NCBI GenBank assembly: GCA_030045215.1
Contig: JASIBJ010000699.1
Coordinates: 1 to 9,986 of the forward strand
Direction: 5' to 3'
DNA length: 9,986 bases
Origin: Streptosporangiaceae bacterium
GTDB lineage: Bacteria > Actinomycetota > Actinomycetes > Streptosporangiales > Streptosporangiaceae
The notes under the pieces are model-generated. The model had not been told where the DNA came from. It saw only the letters and a list, made by a program, of their open reading frames with translations, and did not search any database. The translations under genes and the position numbers were made by a program. This document shows positions 1-6,595 of this stretch, piece by piece (the stretch's first letter is position 1; each line of letters begins with the position of its first letter).

Positions 1-1
1 C

Positions 2-178
2 GGCGCCCCGCATGAGCTGGCTGAGCTGCCCGAGGGACCGGCCGTGACCGAGCTGGGCCGGCGGCTGTTTGCGCTGGTGGTCGAGGCGCAAGCGGATGGC
101 CTCGATCCCGAGCTTGAGCTCCGGGCCGCCGCCAGGGCCTACGCAGACCGGGTGCGCGGCTGGGAGGCGGAGAAGTAG
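2..178 (+). CDS. mazG: MazG-like nucleoside triphosphate pyrophosphohydrolase, C-terminal part
   Basis: This is the 3' end of a gene cut by the window edge: 58 codons read in the frame starting at base 2, ending in TAG at 176-178. The visible residues are an acidic, helical tail with LGRRLFALVVEAQADGLDPE followed by a second helix rich in A/R and ending GWEAEK. This resembles the last helical segment of actinobacterial MazG proteins (a helix, a G-x-DPE turn, then L-R-A-A). MazG hydrolyses non-canonical and stress-related NTPs to NMP and pyrophosphate. The catalytic EExxE/D part lies outside the window, so family membership rests on this tail plus the frequent placement of mazG just upstream of eno in actinobacteria. 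Another alpha-helical NTP pyrophosphatase is possible. Confidence 0.62.
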   Translation, partial: GAPHELAELPEGPAVTELGRRLFALVVEAQADGLDPELELRAAARAYADRVRGWEAEK

Positions 179-2044
<1,866 letters not shown>

Positions 2045-2048
<4 letters not shown>

Positions 2049-2566
2049 TATCCGTGACAACGGGCCCGAGCCACGCGGAACTGGCGGCGGTGGAAAGGCA
2101 ACTCGGCCGTCCGCCCCGCGGGGTGACGGCGATCGCGCACTACTGCCCCTGCGGGCTGCCCGACGTCGTCCAGACTGCACCTCGGCTGCCCGACGGCACT
2201 CCCTTCCCGACGCTCTACTACCTGACCTGTCCGCGAGCGTGCGCGGCGATGAGCAGACTGGAGGCGGCCGGCCTGATGCGGGACATGACCGGCCGGCTGG
2301 CCGCGGACCCGGTGCTGCGTGAGCGTTATCTGGCCGCGCACCGTGATTACCTCGCCCGGCGCGAGGCGGCGGCGGCGCGGGCAGGCCTGGAGCCGCTTCC
2401 GGCCGGTACCCAGAGCGCGGGGGGCATGCCGGACCGGGTGAAGTGCCTGCACGCGCTGGCCGCGCACGAACTTGCGGTGCCCGGCGCGAATCCGCTCGGC
2501 GCTGAGGCGGTGCGCGCGGCCGGCCAGTGGTGGGAGGCTGGTCCATGCGTGAGGGCCGATAGCTAA
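2045..2566 (+). CDS. DUF501 family protein
   Basis: A 173-residue cytosolic protein of unknown function. The start is the ATG at 2045-2047, in an ATGA overlap with the stop of the ftsB-like gene; no good Shine-Dalgarno is seen, so coupling is likely. An open frame continues upstream but would lie inside ftsB and eno. Family hallmarks are present: the AHYCPCGLPDVVQTAPRLPD block (31-50), FPTLYYLTCPRACAAMSRLE (54-73) and the C-terminal RVKCLHALAAHELA...NPLG (131-152). Conserved C34, C36, C62, C66, C134, H136 and H141 look like potential metal ligands or a redox centre, but no function is established that I know of. The family typically sits between ftsB/divIC and ppx in actinobacteria, as here. 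Confidence 0.93.
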
Positions 2567-2593
2567 GGCAGCGGCGCGCGGAAAGGCGGACGG

Positions 2594-3571
2594 ATGAGCC
2601 AGCGGGTGGCTGCCATTGACTGCGGGACGAACTCACTACGGCTGCTCATCGCTGACGTCGATCGGGCCAGGCACACCCTGGCTGACATCGAGCGCCGCAT
2701 GGAAATAGTGCGGCTCGGGCAAGGCGTTGACGCAACCGGCCGTCTCGCTGCCGAGGCGCTCGAACGCACCTTCCGGGCATTGACCGACTATGCCGGCCAG
2801 ATCACCAGCGCGGGGGCCTCCGCGGTACGGATGGTCGCGACGAGCGCGACCAGGGACGCCAGCAACGCCGATGAGTTCACCCGCGGCGTGCAGGTCATTC
2901 TCGGCGTGACGCCCGAGGTGATCAGCGGGGGCGAGGAGGCTCGCTTGTCCTTTACCGGTGCGACGGCTGAGCTTGGAGGGAACGGGGCGGCTCCCGCAAC
3001 CGCGCGCCGCCTCTTGCCGCCATATCTGGTGGTTGATATCGGTGGCGGATCCACCGAGTTCGTGCTGGGCGGCGGCACGGTGCCCGCCGTGGAAGCCGAC
3101 CTGGTGGCCATCTCGGTCGACATCGGCTGCGTTCGCCTGACCGAACGGCACCTGCACGCCGACCCGCCGTCGCCGGCCGAAGTTCTGGCCGCCCGCGAGG
3201 ACATCGACAAGGCTCTCGACCTCGTGGCGGTCGCCGTGCCGGTCGCCGGCGCGCGCACCCTGGTGGGAGTGGCCGGGTCGGTCACGACCGTGACCGCGAT
3301 CGCGCTTGGCCTGGCGGTCTACGACCCTGGGCGCACCCACCATGCCCGGCTGAGTGCGGCGGACGTGCACCGCGTGACCAGTCAGTTGCTCGGGCAGACC
3401 AGGGACGAGCGGTCCAGGATCAGATCGCTGCACCCTGGCCGCGTGGACGTCATCGGGGCCGGCGCGCTGATCCTCGACCGAGTGATGGAGCGCTTCGGTT
3501 TCGGCGAAGTCGTCACCAGCGAGCACGACATCCTGGACGGCATCGCCTGGTCGATCGCGCGCGATGCCTGA
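2594..3571 (+). CDS. Ppx/GppA-family phosphatase (exopolyphosphatase-like)
   Basis: A 325-residue protein of the ASKHA (actin/hsp70/sugar kinase) fold. Motifs in order: phosphate-1 [16 protein letters not shown] (7-22), [17 protein letters not shown] (79-95), the glutamate of [10 protein letters not shown] (E115, probable catalytic base), phosphate-2 [16 protein letters not shown] (146-161), DIGCVRLTE (176-184) and the adenosine-type loop [17 protein letters not shown] (224-240), then the C-terminal [12 protein letters not shown] (283-294). Such proteins release phosphate from polyphosphate and/or convert pppGpp to ppGpp. The length matches the short actinobacterial Ppx proteins that lack the C-terminal HD domain. 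The ATG start is preceded by GAAAGG at 2581-2586. It begins 27 bases after DUF501 and overlaps the next gene by 8 bases. The precise substrate is not visible. Confidence 0.94.
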   Translation: MSQRVAAIDCGTNSLRLLIADVDRARHTLADIERRMEIVRLGQGVDATGRLAAEALERTFRALTDYAGQITSAGASAVRMVATSATRDASNADEFTRGVQVILGVTPEVISGGEEARLSFTGATAELGGNGAAPATARRLLPPYLVVDIGGGSTEFVLGGGTVPAVEADLVAISVDIGCVRLTERHLHADPPSPAEVLAAREDIDKALDLVAVAVPVAGARTLVGVAGSVTTVTAIALGLAVYDPGRTHHARLSAADVHRVTSQLLGQTRDERSRIRSLHPGRVDVIGAGALILDRVMERFGFGEVVTSEHDILDGIAWSIARDA

Positions 3572-4421
3572 GCGAGATCGCAGGACGCTGGAGCGGCCCA
3601 CGGTGGCCGGCGGGGAGCCGGTGCGGCCCGGCAGCGGCTGGCCTGAGGATCCGGCGACGGTGCAGACCCCGGTCGCGGTCAGCGCGGCGGACGTGCGGGA
3701 GCTTGCGGCCGGCGCGAGATCGATCGGCGAACTGGCGGCGCTGGAGTCGGTCTGCCGCGCCTGCCCGCGGCTTGTGGAGTGGCGCGAGCAGGTCGCCGCG
3801 GAAAAGCGGCGCTCGTTCCAGGCCGAGACGTACTGGGGCCGTCCGGTGCCAAGCTGGGGCGCCGAGCGGCCGAGCCTGCTGATCCTGGGTCTCGCGCCGG
3901 CCGCGCACGGCGGCAACCGGACTGGCCGCATTTTCACCGGGGACCGCAGCGGCGACGTGCTGTTCGCCTCGCTCTGGCGATGCGGGCTGGCCTCGCAGCC
4001 AACGTCGGTGGCCGCGGGAGACGGCCAGCGCCTGATATCTACCCGGATGACGGCCGCCGTCCACTGCGCCCCGCCCGAGAACAAGCCGACCGTGGCCGAG
4101 CGCGATGCCTGCGCGGCGTGGCTGGCCGCAGAGCTCGTTGAGCTGCGTGCCGATCTGCGGGTGGTCGTGTGTCTTGGGCACTTCGCCTGGCAGGCACTCT
4201 GGCCGCAGCTTGCAGCCGCCGGCATCAGCGTGCCGAGGCCGCGACCGGTCTTCGGACATGGTGCCGAGGCAATCCTGCCCGGCGATCCGCCGCTGGCTGT
4301 TCTCGGCTGTTATCACCCGAGCCAGCAGAACACGTTCACTGGCAAGGTCACCGACGCCATGCTCGACGCCGTGTTCGGCCGGGCGCGGGAACTGGCGGGC
4401 GCCCGGCAGCCGTCGAGCTGA
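3564..4421 (+). CDS. udgB: Uracil-DNA glycosylase, family 5 (UdgB type, iron-sulfur)
   Basis: A 285-residue base-excision repair enzyme that removes uracil and other deaminated bases from DNA. Motif A is [19 protein letters not shown] (109-127). The A in place of the usual catalytic Asp/Asn at this site is typical of family 5 (UDGb) rather than family 4. Motif B is [13 protein letters not shown] (251-263). Four cysteines spaced as a 4Fe-4S site are C64, C67 (CRACPRL), C168 and C183. The first 55 or so residues are low in conservation and variable in this family. The ATG overlaps the ppx stop by 8 bases, so it belongs to the same transcript. It is the last gene of the cluster and no strong terminator follows. 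Confidence 0.93.
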   Translation: MPERDRRTLERPTVAGGEPVRPGSGWPEDPATVQTPVAVSAADVRELAAGARSIGELAALESVCRACPRLVEWREQVAAEKRRSFQAETYWGRPVPSWGAERPSLLILGLAPAAHGGNRTGRIFTGDRSGDVLFASLWRCGLASQPTSVAAGDGQRLISTRMTAAVHCAPPENKPTVAERDACAAWLAAELVELRADLRVVVCLGHFAWQALWPQLAAAGISVPRPRPVFGHGAEAILPGDPPLAVLGCYHPSQQNTFTGKVTDAMLDAVFGRARELAGARQPSS

Positions 4422-4603
4422 GCAGCCACCCCGACCGCCGGAATTTAAAGCCGCTACTGACGGTAATAGAAATGGCCTAATGGTGACTCTTAGTGTCAGC
4501 CGCGGATCTTCGCATGGATTAGATACACGACATTGGCCTTGAATCGGCCAGCATTAATTGTCTTACATGGAGTGACCAGATGGCTGCGGGGTATCATCAC
4601 AAT
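4422..4603 (+). promoter_or_regulatory. AT-richer intergenic segment with possible tRNA promoter
   Basis: This 182-base gap holds no credible gene. Its middle (about 4440-4570) is clearly richer in A and T than the flanking genes. TGGCC (4534-4538) and GGCCA (4546-4550) can form a short hairpin followed by a moderately T-rich stretch, a weak candidate terminator for the upstream operon. A TATCAT hexamer at 4592-4597 fits a -10 box and ends six bases before the first base of the tRNA-like gene, which would let transcription start at or next to its 5' end. No clear -35 is present at the right distance. The promoter call is inference. Confidence 0.35.
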
Positions 4604-4677
4604 GCCCCCGTAGCCCAAAGGAAGAGGCCGGCCCCCTAAAAGGGTCCCCAGTGTCGGTTCGACCCCGACCGGGGGTA
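4604..4677 (+). tRNA. Atypical class-I tRNA-like gene, apparent anticodon UAA
   Basis: The 74 bases fold into a cloverleaf. The acceptor stem is GCCCCCG (4604-4610) with CGGGGGT (4670-4676), six Watson-Crick pairs plus a G-U at 1-72, then discriminator A4677 and CCG rather than encoded CCA. The D arm has a 3-bp stem GCC/GGC with GG in the loop. The anticodon stem is GGCCC/GGGTC (one G-U) with loop CCTAAAA. The T stem is perfect, GTCGG/CCGAC, with loop TTCGACC. The variable loop is short (CCCAGT). Counting the loop normally gives anticodon UAA (leucine codon UUA), but base 33 is C instead of the near-universal U, and leucine tRNAs normally have a long variable arm. It may be a non-canonical tRNA, a tRNA-derived element or a decayed gene. 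The perfect T arm argues for a real tRNA relative. Confidence 0.6.
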
Positions 4678-4723
4678 CCGATGCGCTGCTGACGTGCTGT
4701 TATGCCGCTCGTGGCGGCCGACC

Positions 4724-4782
4724 AAGGCTGACCAGTCATTCAAGCCTTGACTCAGCTGGAATCGTTCAGTCAAGATAAGGCT
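4724..4782. other. Three-segment alternative hairpin region after the tRNA-like gene
   Basis: AAGGCT (4724-4729) can pair with AGCCTT (4743-4748). The same middle segment, extended as CTTGACT (4746-4752), can instead pair with AGTCAAG (4768-4774), and a second AAGGCT (4777-4782) can compete for AGCCTT. The two stems are mutually exclusive, as in attenuators or switching leaders. No U-run or downstream + strand gene follows, so it may only be a 3' processing or termination region for the tRNA-like transcript. The rest of the roughly 300-base gap 4678-4984 shows no credible gene. Confidence 0.35.
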
Positions 4783-4961
4783 GTTCACCGGAACGTGGTC
4801 GTTTCGGCGAGTCCGCGCGCGTATATTCGCTGCCGCGGAACGCCAGAACGTCCTTTTTAGTGCGAATCCATGGCGCAATATAAGACCACGCGAACATAAA
4901 GCACTGCGCGCTCGCCGCCGCCGGAGAGGCGCGGAGGCTGGCTACCGATCCCCTTATTTTC

Positions 4962-4980
4962 CGGGCGGCGAGACCGCCCG
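4962..4980 (-). terminator. Hairpin terminator after the PPOX oxidoreductase gene
   Basis: CGGGCGG (4962-4968) and CCGCCCG (4974-4980) form a perfect 7-bp GC stem with a 5-base loop. It begins four bases beyond the stop codon of the minus-strand oxidoreductase gene. No U-tract follows on that strand (GAAAATAAGG comes next), which is common for actinobacterial terminators. It could also stop + strand transcription coming from the tRNA-like gene, since the two units converge here. Confidence 0.6.
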
Positions 4981-4984
4981 ATCG

Positions 4985-5395
4985 TCATCCGCTGACGTTT
5001 GGTCCTGCTCGCTCGATCGTGATCCTGACGATCAGCCGCCGATCGCGCTGCATGGCCGCCCGGTAGTCCGCCCAGTCGGGGTGCTCGCCCGAGATCCGCC
5101 GGTAGTAGTCCTCGAGCAAGGGCATCGCCTCCGGAAGGTGGATTAGCTCGGCCGTCCCCTCCACCTGGACCCACTCGCCGAAGAAGCGGTCGTTCAGCAC
5201 GCACAACGACGCGCGAGGGTCCCTGGCGAGGTTCTTCGTCTTGATCGCGGTCTCGCGCGTGCTGATCAGCACGCGGCCGGCGTCATCTACGGCCGCGACG
5301 ATTGGCGACATCTGCGGGCGTCCGTCGGTTCGGGTCGTGGCAAGCACAGCCCGCGGGTTCTCAGACAGGAAGCTGGTGGCGTGACCTATGTCCAC
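4985..5395 (-). CDS. PPOX-class F420-dependent oxidoreductase (FDOR, split-barrel)
   Basis: A 136-residue protein of the pyridoxamine-5'-phosphate-oxidase-like split-barrel fold. It shows FLSENPRAVLATTRTDGRPQ (9-28), MSPIVAAVDDAGRVLIST (29-46), the cofactor-phosphate region ETAIKTKNLARDPRASLCVL (48-67), FFGEWVQVEGTAELI (71-85), YYRRISGEHPDW (97-108) and the closing RDRRLIVRITIERAGPN (116-132). This is the pattern of the small actinobacterial FDOR-B proteins that use F420H2 (some use FMN) to reduce varied substrates. The start is GTG at 5395-5393; the conserved N-terminus fits it, but there is no clear Shine-Dalgarno. It lies 19 bases after the stop of the DUF4287 gene on the same strand, so coupling within a two-gene unit is likely. 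Substrate unknown. Confidence 0.9.
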   Translation of the reverse strand: MDIGHATSFLSENPRAVLATTRTDGRPQMSPIVAAVDDAGRVLISTRETAIKTKNLARDPRASLCVLNDRFFGEWVQVEGTAELIHLPEAMPLLEDYYRRISGEHPDWADYRAAMQRDRRLIVRITIERAGPNVSG

Positions 5396-5414
5396 CGCAG
5401 CAGCTTAAGAGCCG

Positions 5415-5639
5415 TCAGAGCCTGCTGCGGCGTTGAAGCTCATACTCGCGCACGATGGCGCTCGCGTAGCCGTGCGAGAGCCCGTGCTCGTCAGACAGCC
5501 AGTTCGCGCGTTCGCTGCAGCGCAGAAGCGCCGGACCCGATTCAAGTCGGCTGAACCACTCTCGGAGTTGAAGTCCGGTTACGGACGGGATGCGGGCGAT
5601 CAGGTTCCTGTGCATCTCCGGAGAGTGGGTCAGGGACAA
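5415..5639 (-). CDS. DUF4287 domain mini-protein, TTG start
   Basis: A 74-residue protein of unknown function, essentially a single DUF4287-like domain: HRNLIARIPSVTGLQLREWF followed by a glycine-containing turn, RANWLSDEHGLSHGYASAIV and a basic tail. The family pattern is N-I-x-x-x-T-G, W, then W-L-x-x-E-H-G-L-x-H-G-x-A. The frame stays open upstream to an ATG at 5798, but the added 53 residues look non-coding and cross two perfect palindromes. The internal ATG at 5615 has its GGAG directly abutting it. The TTG at 5639-5637 has GGAGGT (5645-5650 on the opposite strand) five bases upstream and gives a protein beginning MSLTHSPEMHRN, so I chose it. It probably forms an operon with the following oxidoreductase gene. 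Domain recognition is confident; function is not known. Confidence 0.78.
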   Translation of the reverse strand: MSLTHSPEMHRNLIARIPSVTGLQLREWFSRLESGPALLRCSERANWLSDEHGLSHGYASAIVREYELQRRSRL

Positions 5640-5644
5640 GATGC

Positions 5645-5650
5645 ACCTCC
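5645..5650 (-). promoter_or_regulatory. Strong ribosome binding site deciding the TTG start of the DUF4287 gene
   Basis: On the minus strand the bases read GGAGGT, then GCATC, then TTG. This is the best Shine-Dalgarno match in the surrounding 250 bases and has a 5-base spacing, which favours TTG at 5639 over the in-frame ATG codons at 5798 and 5615. Confidence 0.65.
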
Positions 5651-5668
5651 ATGGTGAGGGTGAGTCCT

Positions 5669-5684
5669 TGCAGTCGAGACTGCA
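5669..5684. promoter_or_regulatory. Perfect 7-bp inverted repeat, possible operator
   Basis: TGCAGTC GA GACTGCA is symmetric apart from the two central bases. It lies 30 to 45 bases upstream of the TTG start of the DUF4287 gene. The size and two-base centre suit a dimeric repressor site; as RNA the loop would be too tight unless the inner pairs open. No regulator gene is in the window, so the role is inferred. Confidence 0.4.
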
Positions 5685-5697
5685 CCACTGTCCGGCC

Positions 5698-5720
5698 GCT
5701 GACAAGACCTGATTGTCAGC
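5698..5720. promoter_or_regulatory. Perfect 8-bp inverted repeat with 7-base loop
   Basis: GCTGACAA (5698-5705), loop GACCTGA, TTGTCAGC (5713-5720). On the minus strand the TTGTCA portion (5705-5700) resembles a -35 box, so the repeat could overlap the promoter of the DUF4287-oxidoreductase unit. Seventeen bases further the sequence (CAGTCT) is a poor -10. It may equally be an RNA hairpin in the leader. There is no U-tract on either strand. Confidence 0.4.
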
Positions 5721-5747
5721 CTTCCGTAATGCCCTGTTTAGCCATCG

Positions 5748-5795
5748 GCCGCGAACGCGGCATAAGCATCCGTTCTGCCGGACCGGCGCGAACGG
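5748..5795. repeat. Two adjacent inverted repeats in non-coding DNA
   Basis: The first is GCCGCG AA CGCGGC (5748-5761), which as RNA makes a GCCGC/GCGGC stem with a GAAC tetraloop. The second is CCGTTC (5770-5775) with GAACGG (5790-5795), enclosing an inner GCC-GGACC-GGC hairpin and giving nine base pairs with a small internal bulge. Together with the neighbouring palindromes they make this stretch unusually rich in potential structure. No gene is supported here on either strand. Confidence 0.45.
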
Positions 5796-5853
5796 CACCC
5801 TATAACTTCACTATCACGCATAAAACGGGCTAGACCGGGTCCACGCGTGTGGG

Positions 5854-5893
5854 GCGCGGAGCATTCGGCCTATGGGGACCGAATGCTCCGCGC
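5854..5893 (-). terminator. Strong 15-bp hairpin, terminator of the secreted-protein gene
   Basis: GCGCGGAGCATTCGG (5854-5868) and its exact reverse complement (5879-5893) are separated by a 10-base loop. The hairpin lies 73 bases downstream of the stop of the minus-strand secreted-protein gene and upstream of the DUF4287 gene on the same strand, so it most likely ends the former transcript. There is no U-tract. It abuts a 9-bp tandem repeat starting at 5896. Confidence 0.7.
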
Positions 5894-5895
5894 GT

Positions 5896-5976
5896 GACGC
5901 GACTGACGCGACCGACGCGACCGACGCGACCGACGAGCCTTACGAGCCTTACGAGCCTTACGAGCCTTACGAGCCG
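5896..5976. repeat. Nine-unit 9-bp tandem repeat spanning a stop codon
   Basis: On + the units read GACGCGACT, three GACGCGACC, GACGAGCCT, three TACGAGCCT and TACGAGCCG, without any spacer. There are thus two related subtypes, about four and five copies. On the minus strand the second subtype reads GGC TCG TAA in the frame of the secreted-protein gene, producing four in-frame TAA codons (ending at 5967, 5958, 5949 and 5940). The unit length is a multiple of three, so copy-number change would keep the frame. Replication slippage is the likely origin. Confidence 0.9.
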
Positions 5977-6431
5977 AGCGGGAACTCGATGCCGGCGAGG
6001 GACGTGAAGAAGTCCTGGTCGCCGCCGCTACCGCCGACGATCACGTCGCCGTTCGTGACGATCTCGACAAAAACGCCTCCGCTTGCCGACTCGTTGTAAG
6101 CGGCGAACCAGAGGTTGTGGGTCGGCCGCGCACCCTTCGGCAGAACTCCGAGCGTGGGCAGGCTAGTCCCCGCGTGATCGGCAGTCCCGGTCAGGTAGAC
6201 GATGCCGTTGCTGACCGTGTAGGCGGGATTACCGGTGCGAAATGCCTTGCCGGCGCCGTGCCAGCCGTTGACCAGGCTCAGGGCATGCCAGGTGATCTTG
6301 GTGGTCGACGACGCCTTGGCGGTGGCGACGCTGGCGGCGTAACCCATGCCGCCGCCGAGCGAGAAGGTCAGGGCGATCAGCGAGATGATGATCGCGGGCG
6401 ATTGGCGCACGGCAGAGCGAAAACGACCCAT
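5967..6431 (-). CDS. Small secreted protein with signal peptide, function unknown
   Basis: A 154-residue protein. The N-terminus is basic (MGRFRSAVRQ), followed by a hydrophobic core IIISLIALTFSLGGGMG and a likely signal peptidase site near YAA at 31-33. The SPA...L.ALTFSLGG style is common in secreted actinobacterial hypotheticals. The mature part is Gly-, Thr- and aromatic-rich and looks all-beta: ALSLVNGWHG (50-59), YTVSNGIVYLTGTA (71-84), LGVLPKGARPTHNLWFAAYN (94-113), VFVEIVTNGDVIVGG (120-134), FFTSLAGIEF (141-150). The order N-G-x-V-x-L-x-G, L-P-x-G-x-R-P, G-x-V, S-L-x-G-I-x-F recalls beta domains found in phage tail-fibre proteins, but that is pattern recall, not a search. ATG start with GGGGT four bases upstream. 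The stop lies inside a tandem repeat. Confidence 0.75.
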   Translation of the reverse strand: MGRFRSAVRQSPAIIISLIALTFSLGGGMGYAASVATAKASSTTKITWHALSLVNGWHGAGKAFRTGNPAYTVSNGIVYLTGTADHAGTSLPTLGVLPKGARPTHNLWFAAYNESASGGVFVEIVTNGDVIVGGSGGDQDFFTSLAGIEFPLGS

Positions 6432-6595
6432 GATTACCCCATTTCCCCAAGGACCGCCAGCTTGTGCCGGCCGGTCAGTGGAAGAAACGGTAGTGGTGAT
6501 CTGATCGGTTTTCCGCCCATCTGACGATACCGGCTGGATCGATCAAGTCTCAGCCGAGTCTCACGCGTCATGCCGCGGAGTGTGCGGCCGGCGGC
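6432..6595. other. Intergenic region between thiolase and secreted-protein genes
   Basis: These 164 bases follow the thiolase stop on the minus strand and precede the secreted-protein gene on the same strand. They must hold the latter's promoter if it is transcribed independently, but I cannot pick a convincing -10/-35 pair. Near the thiolase stop only short GC-rich inverted repeats are seen (CCGC/GCGG), and no clear terminator. A 135-codon frame across this part on + is the shadow of the secreted-protein gene. Confidence 0.5.

Noticed and set aside
2636..4225. 529-codon open frame on minus across ppx and udg
   Set aside because: Shadow frame over two well supported genes; no recognisable motif.
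4630..4648. Reading the tRNA-like gene as arginine CCU
   Set aside because: That register puts C at both 32 and 33 and breaks the stem pairing; the UAA register keeps five pairs.
4604..4680. Attachment site of an integrated element at the tRNA 3' end
   Set aside because: I found no second copy of the 3' end and no integrase in the window; the idea cannot be supported here.
4636..4878. 80-codon frame on minus
   Set aside because: It covers the 3' half of the tRNA-like gene, and its C-terminus is the familiar mistranslation of a T arm; no ribosome binding site or domain.
5640..5798. N-terminal extension of the DUF4287 frame up to ATG 5798
   Set aside because: The 53 residues are Cys/Arg-rich without family similarity, cross two perfect palindromes and have no ribosome binding site, unlike the TTG at 5639.
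5896..5976. CRISPR-like array
   Set aside because: Nine-base units without spacers form a simple tandem repeat; no cas genes in the window.
5872..6099. 75-codon + strand frame with (DAT)n and (EPY)n repeats
   Set aside because: It is the other-strand reading of the 9-bp repeat plus the antisense of the secreted-protein gene; no Shine-Dalgarno, and it starts inside the hairpin loop.
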